From the NCBI RefSeq assembly GCF_014596915.1, contig NZ_JACVWU010000010.1:124001-188000 (forward strand): 64,000 bases of DNA. Reading direction: 5' to 3'. The notes below the pieces were generated by a model. That model searched no databases. It worked only from the letters and a program-made list of their open reading frames with translations, and was not told where the DNA came from. Positions within the stretch are counted from its first letter, which is position 1. Every line of letters starts with the position of its first letter. This DNA comes from Streptomyces sp. TRM68416. Lineage in GTDB: Bacteria > Actinomycetota > Actinomycetes > Streptomycetales > Streptomycetaceae. Made by a program: the position numbers and the translations under genes. This document shows, in pieces, positions 34,970 to 43,195 of this stretch.

Positions 34970-37900
34970 TACTTGACCTCCGTCAGGATCAGGGTGTCCG
35001 CGGCCCTCGGCGACAGCAGCGCGAGCTGGGCCGGGCGGATGCCGCGGAAGACGTACACCGACCGGCCCCCGGGCAGGCGCCGGGTGTCGGTGATGTCGGG
35101 GTTCAGGCGCAGGAGTTCGGAGAGCGGGACGCCGTGGCGGGCACAGATCTCCGAGAGCGTCTCGCCGTCGGCGGCGCGGACGGTGTGCACCTTCTCCTCG
35201 TGCGTCGCCGGGTGCGCCGGGACGGATGCCCGCAGCGGGCCGGGGCGATGGAGGATGCCGGTGAGTTCCAGCGGGGTGGCGGAGGCGGGGACGCCGGTGA
35301 AGACGTCGACGTCCACGTAGTCGACGCCGGGCACCGAGTGGGCCGTGGCGAGGACGTCGGAGAGGCGGGCGGGCCGGGCCAACTCGCGCCCCTCGTAGCC
35401 GAGTCGGCGCAGCAGGGCCTGGCGCAGGCGTGGCTCGACCAGCTCCCAGGCGTGGTCGGGGGCGACCTTCACGCGGGCGGCGAGCAGGAGCAGGACGAGT
35501 TCGCGGGCGTCCACCCGGACCTGGAGGTTCGGGTCCCCGTAGGTGGTGAGCGCCTGCCGCAGGGCGTCCAGGGAGTCGCCGAGCGGCACGTCGTCGGTGC
35601 CCGCGACGGTGACGTGCAGGACACGCCGCCGCCCGTCGAAGAGTTCGCGTGCGACGGCCCGGCCGATGCCGGCGCGGGAGCGGGCGAAGTCCTCGTAGTC
35701 GGCGGCGGACACCAGCCGGTCCAGGGCGGAGACGGCCAGCGGGATGGTACGGCGGGTCAGGCCGGGGCCGTCCGCGTCCGAACCGCCGGTCGCCGGGCGG
35801 GGGTTGGTGACCTTGGTGACGCCGAGGGGCCGGGTCAGCGGCTGGGTGATCCGGTCGGCGGCGACGTTCGCGGCCCGTCCGGTGCCGAAGCGGTAGCGGG
35901 CGCGGACGTTGTCGTGGCCGCTGGGCAGCCGGGCGCCGTGCACGCCGTCGCCGAAGGTGACCGTGGTGCGGCCGTCGCCGGTGGTGCCGGTGATGTAGAC
36001 GCGCTCGGCGGGGCCGCGTCCGGCGAGGCTGTCCACCTCGTGCCAGCGGACGCCGTCCACGCGGATCTCCAGTACCGGGGTGGCGCCGAGGGGGCTGTCG
36101 TCGGCGAGCCAGGTCAGCGGGGACTGCCACAGCGCGAACGTCTGGTTCGTGCGGCCGGAGTCGCCGCTGCCGATGGCCTCCTCGCGGCTCTCGCCATGAC
36201 CGGCCTCGACGACGTTGCCGAGGATCCGTACCGTCTCGCGGCGGTAGCGGTGGGCGAGGCCCCGGGTGAGCGTGAGCCGGGTGTGGACGCGGTCGCCGGG
36301 CAGCCGGGGGTCGACGGACGGATCGGCGGTGGCGATCGTGACAACCTCGATGGCCTGCACGCCCGCGGTGCCGGGGATGTCGCTGCGTTCGCCGGTGACG
36401 ATCAGGGTGCGGCCGGGGCGCAGTCCGTCGTACAGCTCGGCGAGTTCGATGTCGTCGCCGTGCACGTCCTCGCCGAGCGGTTCGTCGGCGAAGTGCAGGG
36501 GTTCGCCTGCCGCGTGCACGGTGGTGTCGCGGATGTGCGACAGCAGGACGTCGAACTCGTCCAACCACGGTTCGGAGAGGGTGAGTTCGGTGCCGCGGCC
36601 GGTGATGCCGTAGTTGCTGTACGCGGCCGTGCGGGCGGCGACGACCTGGGTGGTGACGAAGGCCAGCTTCGCGTCACCCGGGACGCTCTTCCCCTTCGCG
36701 GGGCGCTGGATCGCCACCCAGCTGCCGACGGTGATGCCGGCGTGCACGGTGTCGAGCTGGAGGACGCGCCGGTTGACGGGCTCGGGCTTGGAGGCGATGA
36801 CGACCTCGACGTGGGGCTCGGTGCTGCCCACCGTGTAGCGGACGCTGACCTCGTACTCGCCGTGCGTGAACTGCTCGCTGTCGCCGGGCCGTACGGGGAT
36901 CTGCTCGGCGGTGCCGTTGTGGATGCCGATCTGGATCAGGCCGTCCTCGCCGGGCCGGGACACGGTGAGGGTGCGCTCGGGCAGGCCCGAGTGGAAGCGG
37001 GCGGTGACGGCGGGATCCTGGTCGCCTCCGGTGAGGTCGACCCGCCCGGTGCCGAGCGCGAACCGCACCGGCTGGGTGACCGGCAGGTTCTCCGCCCGCT
37101 GGTCCGAGCCGCTGCCCTCGACGTACTGGAACTCGGCCCGGGTCGGTGTCCGGCCCGCCGGGTCGAACACCACGCGCATGCTCGCCAGGACGGCTCCGGT
37201 GAGCGGCCAGTCGGCGGTACGTACGACCCGGCCGCGCTCGTCCTGGACGGGCTTGAGCGGGGCGGTGGCGCCGAAGGGCGCGGCGGTGACCCGCATCGCG
37301 AGCAGCTCGCGCAGGAGTTGGGGTGCGCCGGGGGCGGCGGTCTTCCGCCAGGCCGGGTAGAGGGACCCGAGGGACGGTTGGAGAGCGGCGAGGAGACGGG
37401 CGGGGTCGGCGGCGGGGCGTGCGGCGCCGGTGCGCGGCCGGGCAGCCGCGGACCGCAAGGCGGGGAGTATGTCGCTCAGTGCCTCAAAGGCAGCGGTGCG
37501 CGCATCGCCCTTGAGGGGCGCGGGGAACTGCGCGCCCAGCCCCAACGCTGCCGCGGCCGCCCCCGGACCTGTCGCGGCACTCCCCTCCGCGCTCTGCGCA
37601 GGCGCCAACTCCCGCGCCCGCTCTGCCAGTTCGGCAAGCACTGCTTCCAACTGCTCGAACCAGGCGGCCACATCCTCGTACGGCGTGGCCAGCACCTGCG
37701 CTTCCCCCAGCCGTGCGACGGGTTCCGCGAGTCGGGCCGCAAGCCGCTCCGGGGTCTTCACCCCGTCCAGGTCCGCCCGCAACGGGGCGAGCACCTGGTC
37801 CTCGAAGTCCTCGATCAGCCGGCTGACCGGCCGCGGGTTCGGCACCTCGGGCGTGGGCGGCTCGTCCCCCGGCTCGCCGGGCTGCGCGGGGGCGGCGGTC

Positions 37901-38751
37901 CACCGCCGTACCTCCTCGACCAGTTCCTTCAGGGTGGGCGGGGCCGACCGGGGCAGGGAGATCGCGGTGATCTCGTCGTCCCGGTCGACGCGCGTCCGCG
38001 CCACCGGCAGCAGCCTGCGCTCGCCGCCCGCCCGCTCGCCGAAGACGAAGAGCAACTGGTCGCCGGTCTGCAGGGAGTTGGCCGTGCCCTCGACGAACAG
38101 CTCCGAGCGGCGGTCGAGGTCGTCGGGGGTGACCAGCGAGGGCCGCCGCCTGCGTACCTTCAGCTCGTTCCAGTCCCAGCGGGCGGTCAGGTCGCGGCTC
38201 GTCTCGAAGGTGAGGGACTGCTCGTCGGCGGAGGCGGGCACGCTGTGGCTGCGGGCGCCGCGCGGGATCTCGACGGGCAGGGCCTCGGCGCGCGGGTCGC
38301 GTTCGAGGGTGTACGCGAGGTGCGTGGTGGCGGCGACTCCGGGGCGTGGCCGGTGGCCGACGAGGCGGCCGAGCAGCGCCAGCGAGCGGTGCTCGTTGGC
38401 GGTACGGAGGTAGGCCTCGTCGGCGATGCGCTCGGAGTGGAAGGTGAGCAGGTCGCCGAGGACCGCGGTGGCGTCGAGCAGGCCGATCGCGGGGTCGTCG
38501 GGGGTGCGCACGGTCAGCCCGGCCAGCTCGGGGTGGGCCGGGGAGGCGAGCCGGTCGAGGAGGGCGGCCAGGAAGGAGCCGTACTCGCCGACGCGGTAGT
38601 CCAGCGCGGTGCGGCCGGGCGGGTTGTGGATCGGCACGGGGGCCAGGCGCTCGTCGTGGCCGCCGCGGGCGCGGTCGTCGCGGGCGCGGGCGCGGTCATC
38701 GCGGGCGCGGGCGCGGTCATCGCGGGCGCGGGCGCGGTCGTCGCGGCTCAT
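34969..38751 (-). CDS. Second gpJ-like CIS baseplate protein (Afp12 type) with C-terminal LysM
   Basis: 1260 residues from ATG 38751, AGGAG upstream. The N-terminus has four DDRARAR heptapeptides encoded by a tandem DNA repeat, then GEYGSFLAALLDRLASPAHPELAGLTVRTPDDPAIGLLDATAVLGDLLTFHSERIADEAYLRTANEHRSLALLGRLVGHRPRPGVAATTHLAYTL, as in gpJ-related proteins. The gpJ core (VTFGDGVHGARLPSG, SAADYEDFARSRAGIGRAVARE) lies in the last third. Residues ~1190-1240 (HTVRAADGETLSEICARHGVPLSELLRLNPDI) form a LysM-like module. The Afp12 homologue of the baseplate wedge. Overlaps its neighbours by ATGA and TAATG. Confidence 0.8.
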   Translation of the reverse strand: MSRDDRARARDDRARARDDRARARDDRARGGHDERLAPVPIHNPPGRTALDYRVGEYGSFLAALLDRLASPAHPELAGLTVRTPDDPAIGLLDATAVLGDLLTFHSERIADEAYLRTANEHRSLALLGRLVGHRPRPGVAATTHLAYTLERDPRAEALPVEIPRGARSHSVPASADEQSLTFETSRDLTARWDWNELKVRRRRPSLVTPDDLDRRSELFVEGTANSLQTGDQLLFVFGERAGGERRLLPVARTRVDRDDEITAISLPRSAPPTLKELVEEVRRWTAAPAQPGEPGDEPPTPEVPNPRPVSRLIEDFEDQVLAPLRADLDGVKTPERLAARLAEPVARLGEAQVLATPYEDVAAWFEQLEAVLAELAERARELAPAQSAEGSAATGPGAAAAALGLGAQFPAPLKGDARTAAFEALSDILPALRSAAARPRTGAARPAADPARLLAALQPSLGSLYPAWRKTAAPGAPQLLRELLAMRVTAAPFGATAPLKPVQDERGRVVRTADWPLTGAVLASMRVVFDPAGRTPTRAEFQYVEGSGSDQRAENLPVTQPVRFALGTGRVDLTGGDQDPAVTARFHSGLPERTLTVSRPGEDGLIQIGIHNGTAEQIPVRPGDSEQFTHGEYEVSVRYTVGSTEPHVEVVIASKPEPVNRRVLQLDTVHAGITVGSWVAIQRPAKGKSVPGDAKLAFVTTQVVAARTAAYSNYGITGRGTELTLSEPWLDEFDVLLSHIRDTTVHAAGEPLHFADEPLGEDVHGDDIELAELYDGLRPGRTLIVTGERSDIPGTAGVQAIEVVTIATADPSVDPRLPGDRVHTRLTLTRGLAHRYRRETVRILGNVVEAGHGESREEAIGSGDSGRTNQTFALWQSPLTWLADDSPLGATPVLEIRVDGVRWHEVDSLAGRGPAERVYITGTTGDGRTTVTFGDGVHGARLPSGHDNVRARYRFGTGRAANVAADRITQPLTRPLGVTKVTNPRPATGGSDADGPGLTRRTIPLAVSALDRLVSAADYEDFARSRAGIGRAVARELFDGRRRVLHVTVAGTDDVPLGDSLDALRQALTTYGDPNLQVRVDARELVLLLLAARVKVAPDHAWELVEPRLRQALLRRLGYEGRELARPARLSDVLATAHSVPGVDYVDVDVFTGVPASATPLELTGILHRPGPLRASVPAHPATHEEKVHTVRAADGETLSEICARHGVPLSELLRLNPDITDTRRLPGGRSVYVFRGIRPAQLALLSPRAADTLILTEVK
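38671..38748 (-). repeat. 21-bp tandem repeat encoding DDRARAR
   Basis: Three full units of GCGGTC(A/G)TCGCGGGCGCGGGC (38671-38691, 38692-38712, 38713-38733) and a partial fourth, in frame at the N-terminus of the baseplate gene. Length changes of 21 bp would add or remove seven residues without a frameshift. Confidence 0.9.
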
Positions 38752-41700
38752 CGGGCTCCTCCCAGGGATATCGCCAGCCGGCCGTTCTCGGGCCGGTCGG
38801 GGTCGTTGTCGCAGGTGGCGATCTCCAGCGGGCCGAGCCGCAGTACGCCTTCGTCGCGCTCTCCCCGGTCCTGCTCGAACAGGCGCTGCAGGCGGGTGAC
38901 GTGGACGCTCTCCACACCCGGTACGGCGGCCGCGACGGCGACCAGGCGGCTGAGCCGGACCGGTTCGCCGAAGGTCAGCGCGTCGGGGTGGAAGAAGCCG
39001 CCGCGGCCGCTGCCGAGGACGCGGTACAGCTCGGCCAGGATCTGCCCGTGCTGGTGGCCGGGCCGGGCGCACACGGCCAGCGCGATGTCCAGCGGGACGA
39101 GCCGGGCGGGGCCGACGACGAGGTCGTGGCCGATGCGCCGGTAGGCCTCCAGGGCCTGGGCGACCTCGTCGAGCAGTCCCTGCGGCGGTGTGCCGGTGCC
39201 GAGTGCGTCGACGGCGACGTGCGCCTCCTGGACGCTGCCGGTCCAGCGCAGTTCGGCGGCGGCGCGCTGCACGCCGGGCAGTGCGCTCGCGAGGGCCGCG
39301 TAGTCCTCGGCGGTGACCGCGCGCAAGCGGGTGCGGCGCAGGTCGAGCGGGGCCAACTGACGTACCTGCTCGACCGGTTCGGGTGCGGTGCCGCCGGTGG
39401 CGGGCAGCGGGTTGCGGACCGCGGCGACGGGCGGCGGCTCGCAGTCGCTCTGTACGACGAGGTGGTTGATGGCCTCGGCGCCGACGTTGCCCGCGGTGCC
39501 GCCGCCGAGCCGGTAGTGCAAGGCGAGCCGGGCGCCCGGGGTGGGCCTGGCGCCGTGCCGTCCGTCGCCGAAGCGCAGGGCGAGGCGGCCGTCGTCCTCC
39601 TGTTCGCCGACGAAGTGCCGGTCGCGGGGGCCGCTGGCGAGCAGGTCGCGACGCGGCTCCCACACGAGGCCCTCCTCCTCGCGGAGGCGTACGGCGGGCA
39701 GGGCGCGGCGCGGGTCCTGGTCGAGGGCGGCCGTCGCGGAGCCGCGCAGCACGGGCTCGTCCGGGTGCAGTCCGGCGGCGTGGGCCGGGCCCCAACTGTG
39801 GGCGATCTCCCAGGCGATGTGCCCGTCGAGGACGGTGCCCGCGCGGGCGCGGGCCGCGAGGACCTCGATGCGGCGCAGCTTCGCGTCGAGCAACCGGTCG
39901 CTGCGGTGCAGCAGTTCGCGCAGGGCGCGGACGGGGTGGCGGCGCAGTTCGAGGCGTTCGAGGACCTTCAGGCCGTAGATCACGGCGAGTTCGGCGATCT
40001 CCTCGTCGCCCAGTCCGTCCCGGTCGCGGGCGCTGCGCCACAGGTCGACGAGGCGCTGCCGGACCCGGCCGGGGATGGCGGCGATCCGTTCGGCCTGTCC
40101 GGCGGCGACCGTGCGGGGGTCGGGAAAGGGCACGGTCCGGGCGACGGGCGCGTGGCCGAGGACGGGGCGGAACCGCGGCCGGATGCCGGGGTACACGGAC
40201 TGCGCGAGCAGGGTGCGCAGGGCGGCGGCCTGGGCGTAGGCCGTGCCGGGAACGACCTTCTCGTGGCGTCGGCCGGCGCTTTCGAGGCCGAGTCCGGCCC
40301 GGGTGGTGGTCCTCTCCCCCACCACCCGGAACAGCTCCCGGACGTCGTCGGGGGTCAGTGCCTCGCCCGATTCCGCCCGGTCGGTGAGGGAGTTGATCAG
40401 TCGTGCGGGCGCGTTGCCCTCGACGCGGTCCGCGCAGCCGAAGGCCGGGGGGCCGCAGGGGGCGACGACGGCGGGCTCGGGCGGCACGGTGGCCGTTTCG
40501 GGCAGGCCGGTGAGGGTGCGGCCGTGGTCGACGAGGACGACGTTGCCGCGGGCGACGGTGACGTCCTCGACGGGGAGGCAGTCGCGTCCGCCGCGGGTGG
40601 TCAGGGACAGCGGGAAGCGCAGGGCGTCCTCGGCGGCCCAGGTGACCTCCAGGACGGGCTGGTCCTCGATGCGGTCGACGGCGGGGGTGACGGAGGTGAG
40701 GCGGACCGCCTGGCGGTGGCGGGGGTCGGCGTCGCCGGGCGTGCCGGTGCGCGCGCCCTTGACCTCCTCCAGGATCAGCAGGTCGCCGGGGCGCAGGTCC
40801 AGCCTGCGGTCCCGGCAGGTCTCCGGGTCGGTCCACTCGTCGCGCAGGGTGGCGGCGGTGGCGCCCTTGGGGAGGGTGGGGGTCTCGCCGCCCCAGCTCC
40901 ACAGCCGGATCGTGTTGTGGGCGACGCGCAGCTCCAGCGGGTCGGCGGTGACGACCGGTTCGAAGACCTCCACCGAGCCGCGCTCGTCGAGGTCGCCGAG
41001 TTCGCTCTCGTCGACGACCGTGCCGGGCTCGGGCCGGTCGTGCGGGTCGAGGGTGCGCACGTCGACGGAGGCGAAGCGGTAGGTGCCCGGGGCGAGGGTG
41101 TGGTCGTCGGCGGTCCGCACGGTGACGTAGGCGCGGGAGGCGCAGCCGTCGTGCATCGCGTAGTCGATGAGCCGGACGTGGCGGCGTACGGAGACGCGGC
41201 GGCGCGCGGTGTCGAGGTAGGCCTCGGTGGCGACGGCGTCCTGGTGGTAGCTGATCCGGTCGCCGGTGTGGGCGAGGAGTTCCACGAGGGTGACGCCGAG
41301 GTCCGCCGGGTTGCGTTCCACCCAGTCCGGGGTGGTGAGCGCGAGCCGGTCCAGGAGCAGCTTGCGGATGGTGTCGTAGTCGCGGGCCGTGTAGTCGATG
41401 ACCGGGGCGGCCGGGAAGGCCCGTTCCGCGGGGGCCTCTTCCTTGCAGTCGAAGGGGGTCGGGCAGTCGGGCCGGAAGGCGAAGGTCGCGCTGTGGTAGC
41501 GCTGGTCGAAGCCGCGGAAGGGCTCGGTGCCGGGGCGGCCGTACGGGTCGGCCTCCACCAGGGAGAGGCGGTAGCGGGAGGTGTCGCCGGTCCGGTCGAG
41601 GGTGACGTGGAGCCGGTCGTCGAGCTCGGGGTCCTCCTCGCGTTCGACGCTGACGTCGAGTGCGGTGATGCCGGTGACACGGCGGCCGCCGTCGATGCGG

Positions 41701-41837
41701 ACGTTCTCGGGGCCGAGGCCGTGCGGGGCCTTGCCGAGGAAGGTGACGGTGAGCAGCAGCCCGTCGTCGCCGACCTCGACGGCGTCGACGCCGTTGAGCT
41801 GGGCGGCGCGCACCTTGGTGCGCCGGGTGGTGGTCAT
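38748..41837 (-). CDS. gpJ-like CIS baseplate wedge protein (Afp11 type)
   Basis: 1029 residues. gpJ family motifs: VIDYTARDYDTIRKLLLDRLALTTPDWVERNPADLGVTLVELLAHTGDRISYHQDAVATEAYLDTARRRVSVRRHVRLIDYAMHDGCASRAYVTV in the N-terminal third, LRFGDGRHGARPTPGARLALHYRLGGGTAGNVGA and RAVTAEDYAALASALPGVQRAAAELRW in the last third. It builds the wedge ring around the hub. The start ATG overlaps the gp25 stop (ATGA). Three times the size of phage P2 gpJ, normal for eCIS Afp11. Confidence 0.85.
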   Translation of the reverse strand: MTTTRRTKVRAAQLNGVDAVEVGDDGLLLTVTFLGKAPHGLGPENVRIDGGRRVTGITALDVSVEREEDPELDDRLHVTLDRTGDTSRYRLSLVEADPYGRPGTEPFRGFDQRYHSATFAFRPDCPTPFDCKEEAPAERAFPAAPVIDYTARDYDTIRKLLLDRLALTTPDWVERNPADLGVTLVELLAHTGDRISYHQDAVATEAYLDTARRRVSVRRHVRLIDYAMHDGCASRAYVTVRTADDHTLAPGTYRFASVDVRTLDPHDRPEPGTVVDESELGDLDERGSVEVFEPVVTADPLELRVAHNTIRLWSWGGETPTLPKGATAATLRDEWTDPETCRDRRLDLRPGDLLILEEVKGARTGTPGDADPRHRQAVRLTSVTPAVDRIEDQPVLEVTWAAEDALRFPLSLTTRGGRDCLPVEDVTVARGNVVLVDHGRTLTGLPETATVPPEPAVVAPCGPPAFGCADRVEGNAPARLINSLTDRAESGEALTPDDVRELFRVVGERTTTRAGLGLESAGRRHEKVVPGTAYAQAAALRTLLAQSVYPGIRPRFRPVLGHAPVARTVPFPDPRTVAAGQAERIAAIPGRVRQRLVDLWRSARDRDGLGDEEIAELAVIYGLKVLERLELRRHPVRALRELLHRSDRLLDAKLRRIEVLAARARAGTVLDGHIAWEIAHSWGPAHAAGLHPDEPVLRGSATAALDQDPRRALPAVRLREEEGLVWEPRRDLLASGPRDRHFVGEQEDDGRLALRFGDGRHGARPTPGARLALHYRLGGGTAGNVGAEAINHLVVQSDCEPPPVAAVRNPLPATGGTAPEPVEQVRQLAPLDLRRTRLRAVTAEDYAALASALPGVQRAAAELRWTGSVQEAHVAVDALGTGTPPQGLLDEVAQALEAYRRIGHDLVVGPARLVPLDIALAVCARPGHQHGQILAELYRVLGSGRGGFFHPDALTFGEPVRLSRLVAVAAAVPGVESVHVTRLQRLFEQDRGERDEGVLRLGPLEIATCDNDPDRPENGRLAISLGGAR

Positions 41838-42208
41838 GCCGTGGTCCTCCCTTCGAAGACGTCGTCGCGGCGGGCGCCGGTGGCGCGCAGCACGTAGGAC
41901 AGGTGCACGCGGACGGTGTTGTCGTCGCCGACCACGTCGAGGGCCTCGACCTCGATGAGGTCGCCGAGCCAGCGCTGCAGGGAGGCCTGCACCGACAGTT
42001 CGAGGGTGCTGACGAGTTCGGGGCCGGCCGGGGCGAAGACCAGGTCGAGCAGTCCGCAGCCGAAGTCGGGGCGCATCACGCGCTCGCCGGGGCTGGTGAA
42101 CAGCAGTTGCTCGATCAGGTCGTGGACGTGCTCGCCGTGCGTGGCGTGCGCGGTGCGTCCGCGGCGGTCCGCCCGGAAGGGGAAGGCGATGTCGGTGCGT
42201 GGGCTCAT
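41834..42208 (-). CDS. GPW/gp25-family baseplate wedge protein (Afp9 type)
   Basis: 124 residues. DIAFPFRADRRGRTAHATHGEHVHDLIEQLLFTSPGERVMRPDFGCGLLDLVFAPAGPELVSTLELSVQASLQRWL is the T4 gp25-like lysozyme-fold pattern, including the conserved EXR-type (PGERVMRPDFG) motif that joins sheath to wedge. ATGA overlap on both sides. Confidence 0.92.
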   Translation of the reverse strand: MSPRTDIAFPFRADRRGRTAHATHGEHVHDLIEQLLFTSPGERVMRPDFGCGLLDLVFAPAGPELVSTLELSVQASLQRWLGDLIEVEALDVVGDDNTVRVHLSYVLRATGARRDDVFEGRTTA

Positions 42209-42540
42209 CGGACGGTGACCTTTCGCTGCGCGTCCTGGACGACGGGCGGCCCCTGCGGGACGAAGGCCGCGCTCAGGCACTGGGCCGCGGAGGTGTCGAG
42301 CAGCACGGGTGCGCCGTCGACGGTGACGCCGGTGCCGTCGGCGCTCCAGCGGACCGCGACGCACGGCGAGGGCACGCCGTCGACGGTGTGCGGGCAGCCG
42401 GTGACGACGTAACTGTGGGCGGCCGTGGCGGCGGCCCGGCCGTCGACGAGCACGGCCGCGGCGGGTGTGGTGGCGGTGCTGGCGCGACCGCCGTGCGGGC
42501 AGCCGATCAGGGCTCCCGCGTCGAGCAGACTCCCGGACAA
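42205..42540 (-). CDS. PAAR-like spike-tip protein (Afp10 position)
   Basis: 111 residues. Starts with TTG at 42540, because GACGGGGGA lies 8 nt upstream and no ATG or GTG exists upstream in frame. Short beta repeats with two Cys-Pro-His units (14-16 GCPHGG, 49-51 GCPHTV) and further Cys residues can bind a metal, as in PAAR/DUF4280 tips that sharpen the spike. Its place between spike and gp25 is that of Afp10/PAAR in eCIS. PAAR family membership is by position and Cys/His pattern, not clear identity. Confidence 0.65.
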   Translation of the reverse strand: MSGSLLDAGALIGCPHGGRASTATTPAAAVLVDGRAAATAAHSYVVTGCPHTVDGVPSPCVAVRWSADGTGVTVDGAPVLLDTSAAQCLSAAFVPQGPPVVQDAQRKVTVR

Positions 42541-42550
42541 CTGGTTCGTC

Positions 42551-42622
42551 CCCCGTCTTCTTCTCTCGTCTTGCGTCTTGCGTCTTGCGTCTTCTGTCTT
42601 CTGTCTTGCGTCTTCTGTCGGC
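42551..42622. repeat. 7-bp tandem repeat between spike and PAAR-like genes
   Basis: About nine consecutive copies of a heptamer CGTCTTG/CGTCTTC/TGTCTTC occupy the 84-bp gap between the two genes; on the coding strand they give a purine-rich AGACGCA run directly before the ribosome site of the TTG-started gene. The only non-overlapping junction of this size in the baseplate part of the operon. Confidence 0.85.
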
Positions 42623-42624
42623 TT

Positions 42625-43161
42625 CTACCGCTTGGAGAGCACGGTCAACTGGCCCTCGTTGATGGTCACTTCACGGCCGCGCAGGATGATCTCGGCGCCA
42701 GCGCCGGTCGCGATGACCACCGCTTCCCGAGTGATGCGGAGGTAGGCGCCGCCCTGGGCCTGGAGCAGGATTCCCTGCTCGGCGCCGGGCGTGTCGTTCA
42801 TGACGAGCTTGTGCGCCTGCGGGGTCTGCACGACGACCGGCTTGTGCGGTGAGCCCGCCGCGAGTTCGCGGCGCGCGTCGGGCGGCAGTTCCTCGGCGGC
42901 GCCGTACCAGCAGCCGGTCCACACCGGGAAGCTGGGGTCGCCCTGCTCGAACTCCACCCACACGCCGGTGCCGGGCGGCGGCACCACGAACTGGCCCGCC
43001 TCGGGCCCGGCGAACGGCAGACAGGGCAGCGCCCAGGTGGACGGCTCGTCGCCTAGGACGTCCGGGACCTCGACGGTGATCCGTCCGATCCGCAGTGGGT
43101 CGTCGTTGTCGACGACCCGGCCGCGGAACTTGCCGAGGTAGCGATTGCCGGTTGCCGCCAT
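42625..43161 (-). CDS. Spike protein, baseplate V / gp5 OB-fold type
   Basis: 178 residues. YLGKFRGRVVDNDDPLRIGRITVEVPDVLGD...ALPCLPFAGPEAGQFVVPPPGTGVWVEFEQGDPSFPVWTGCWYG is the gp5 N-terminal OB fold found at the base of VgrG/Afp8; the remainder is a short beta-prism of HKLVMNDTPGAEQGILLQAQGGAYLRITREAVVIATGAGAEIILRG repeats. Trimeric spike that pierces the target. In many eCIS this is fused to the gpD part; here the hub is a separate gene. AGGAG precedes the ATG. Confidence 0.9.
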   Translation of the reverse strand: MAATGNRYLGKFRGRVVDNDDPLRIGRITVEVPDVLGDEPSTWALPCLPFAGPEAGQFVVPPPGTGVWVEFEQGDPSFPVWTGCWYGAAEELPPDARRELAAGSPHKPVVVQTPQAHKLVMNDTPGAEQGILLQAQGGAYLRITREAVVIATGAGAEIILRGREVTINEGQLTVLSKR

Positions 43162-43195
43162 GCTGGTGTGCTCCTGGTGGGTGAAGAGGGGGTCG

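Noticed and set aside
35134..39144. Very long plus-strand open frame (1336 codons) inside the baseplate genes
   Set aside because: Antisense shadow of GC-rich codons; the product is Gly/Val/Arg/Asp-rich with no family pattern, while the minus-strand frames match gpJ-like proteins.
42551..42622. CRISPR array
   Set aside because: The units are 7 bp with no spacers; a simple tandem repeat.
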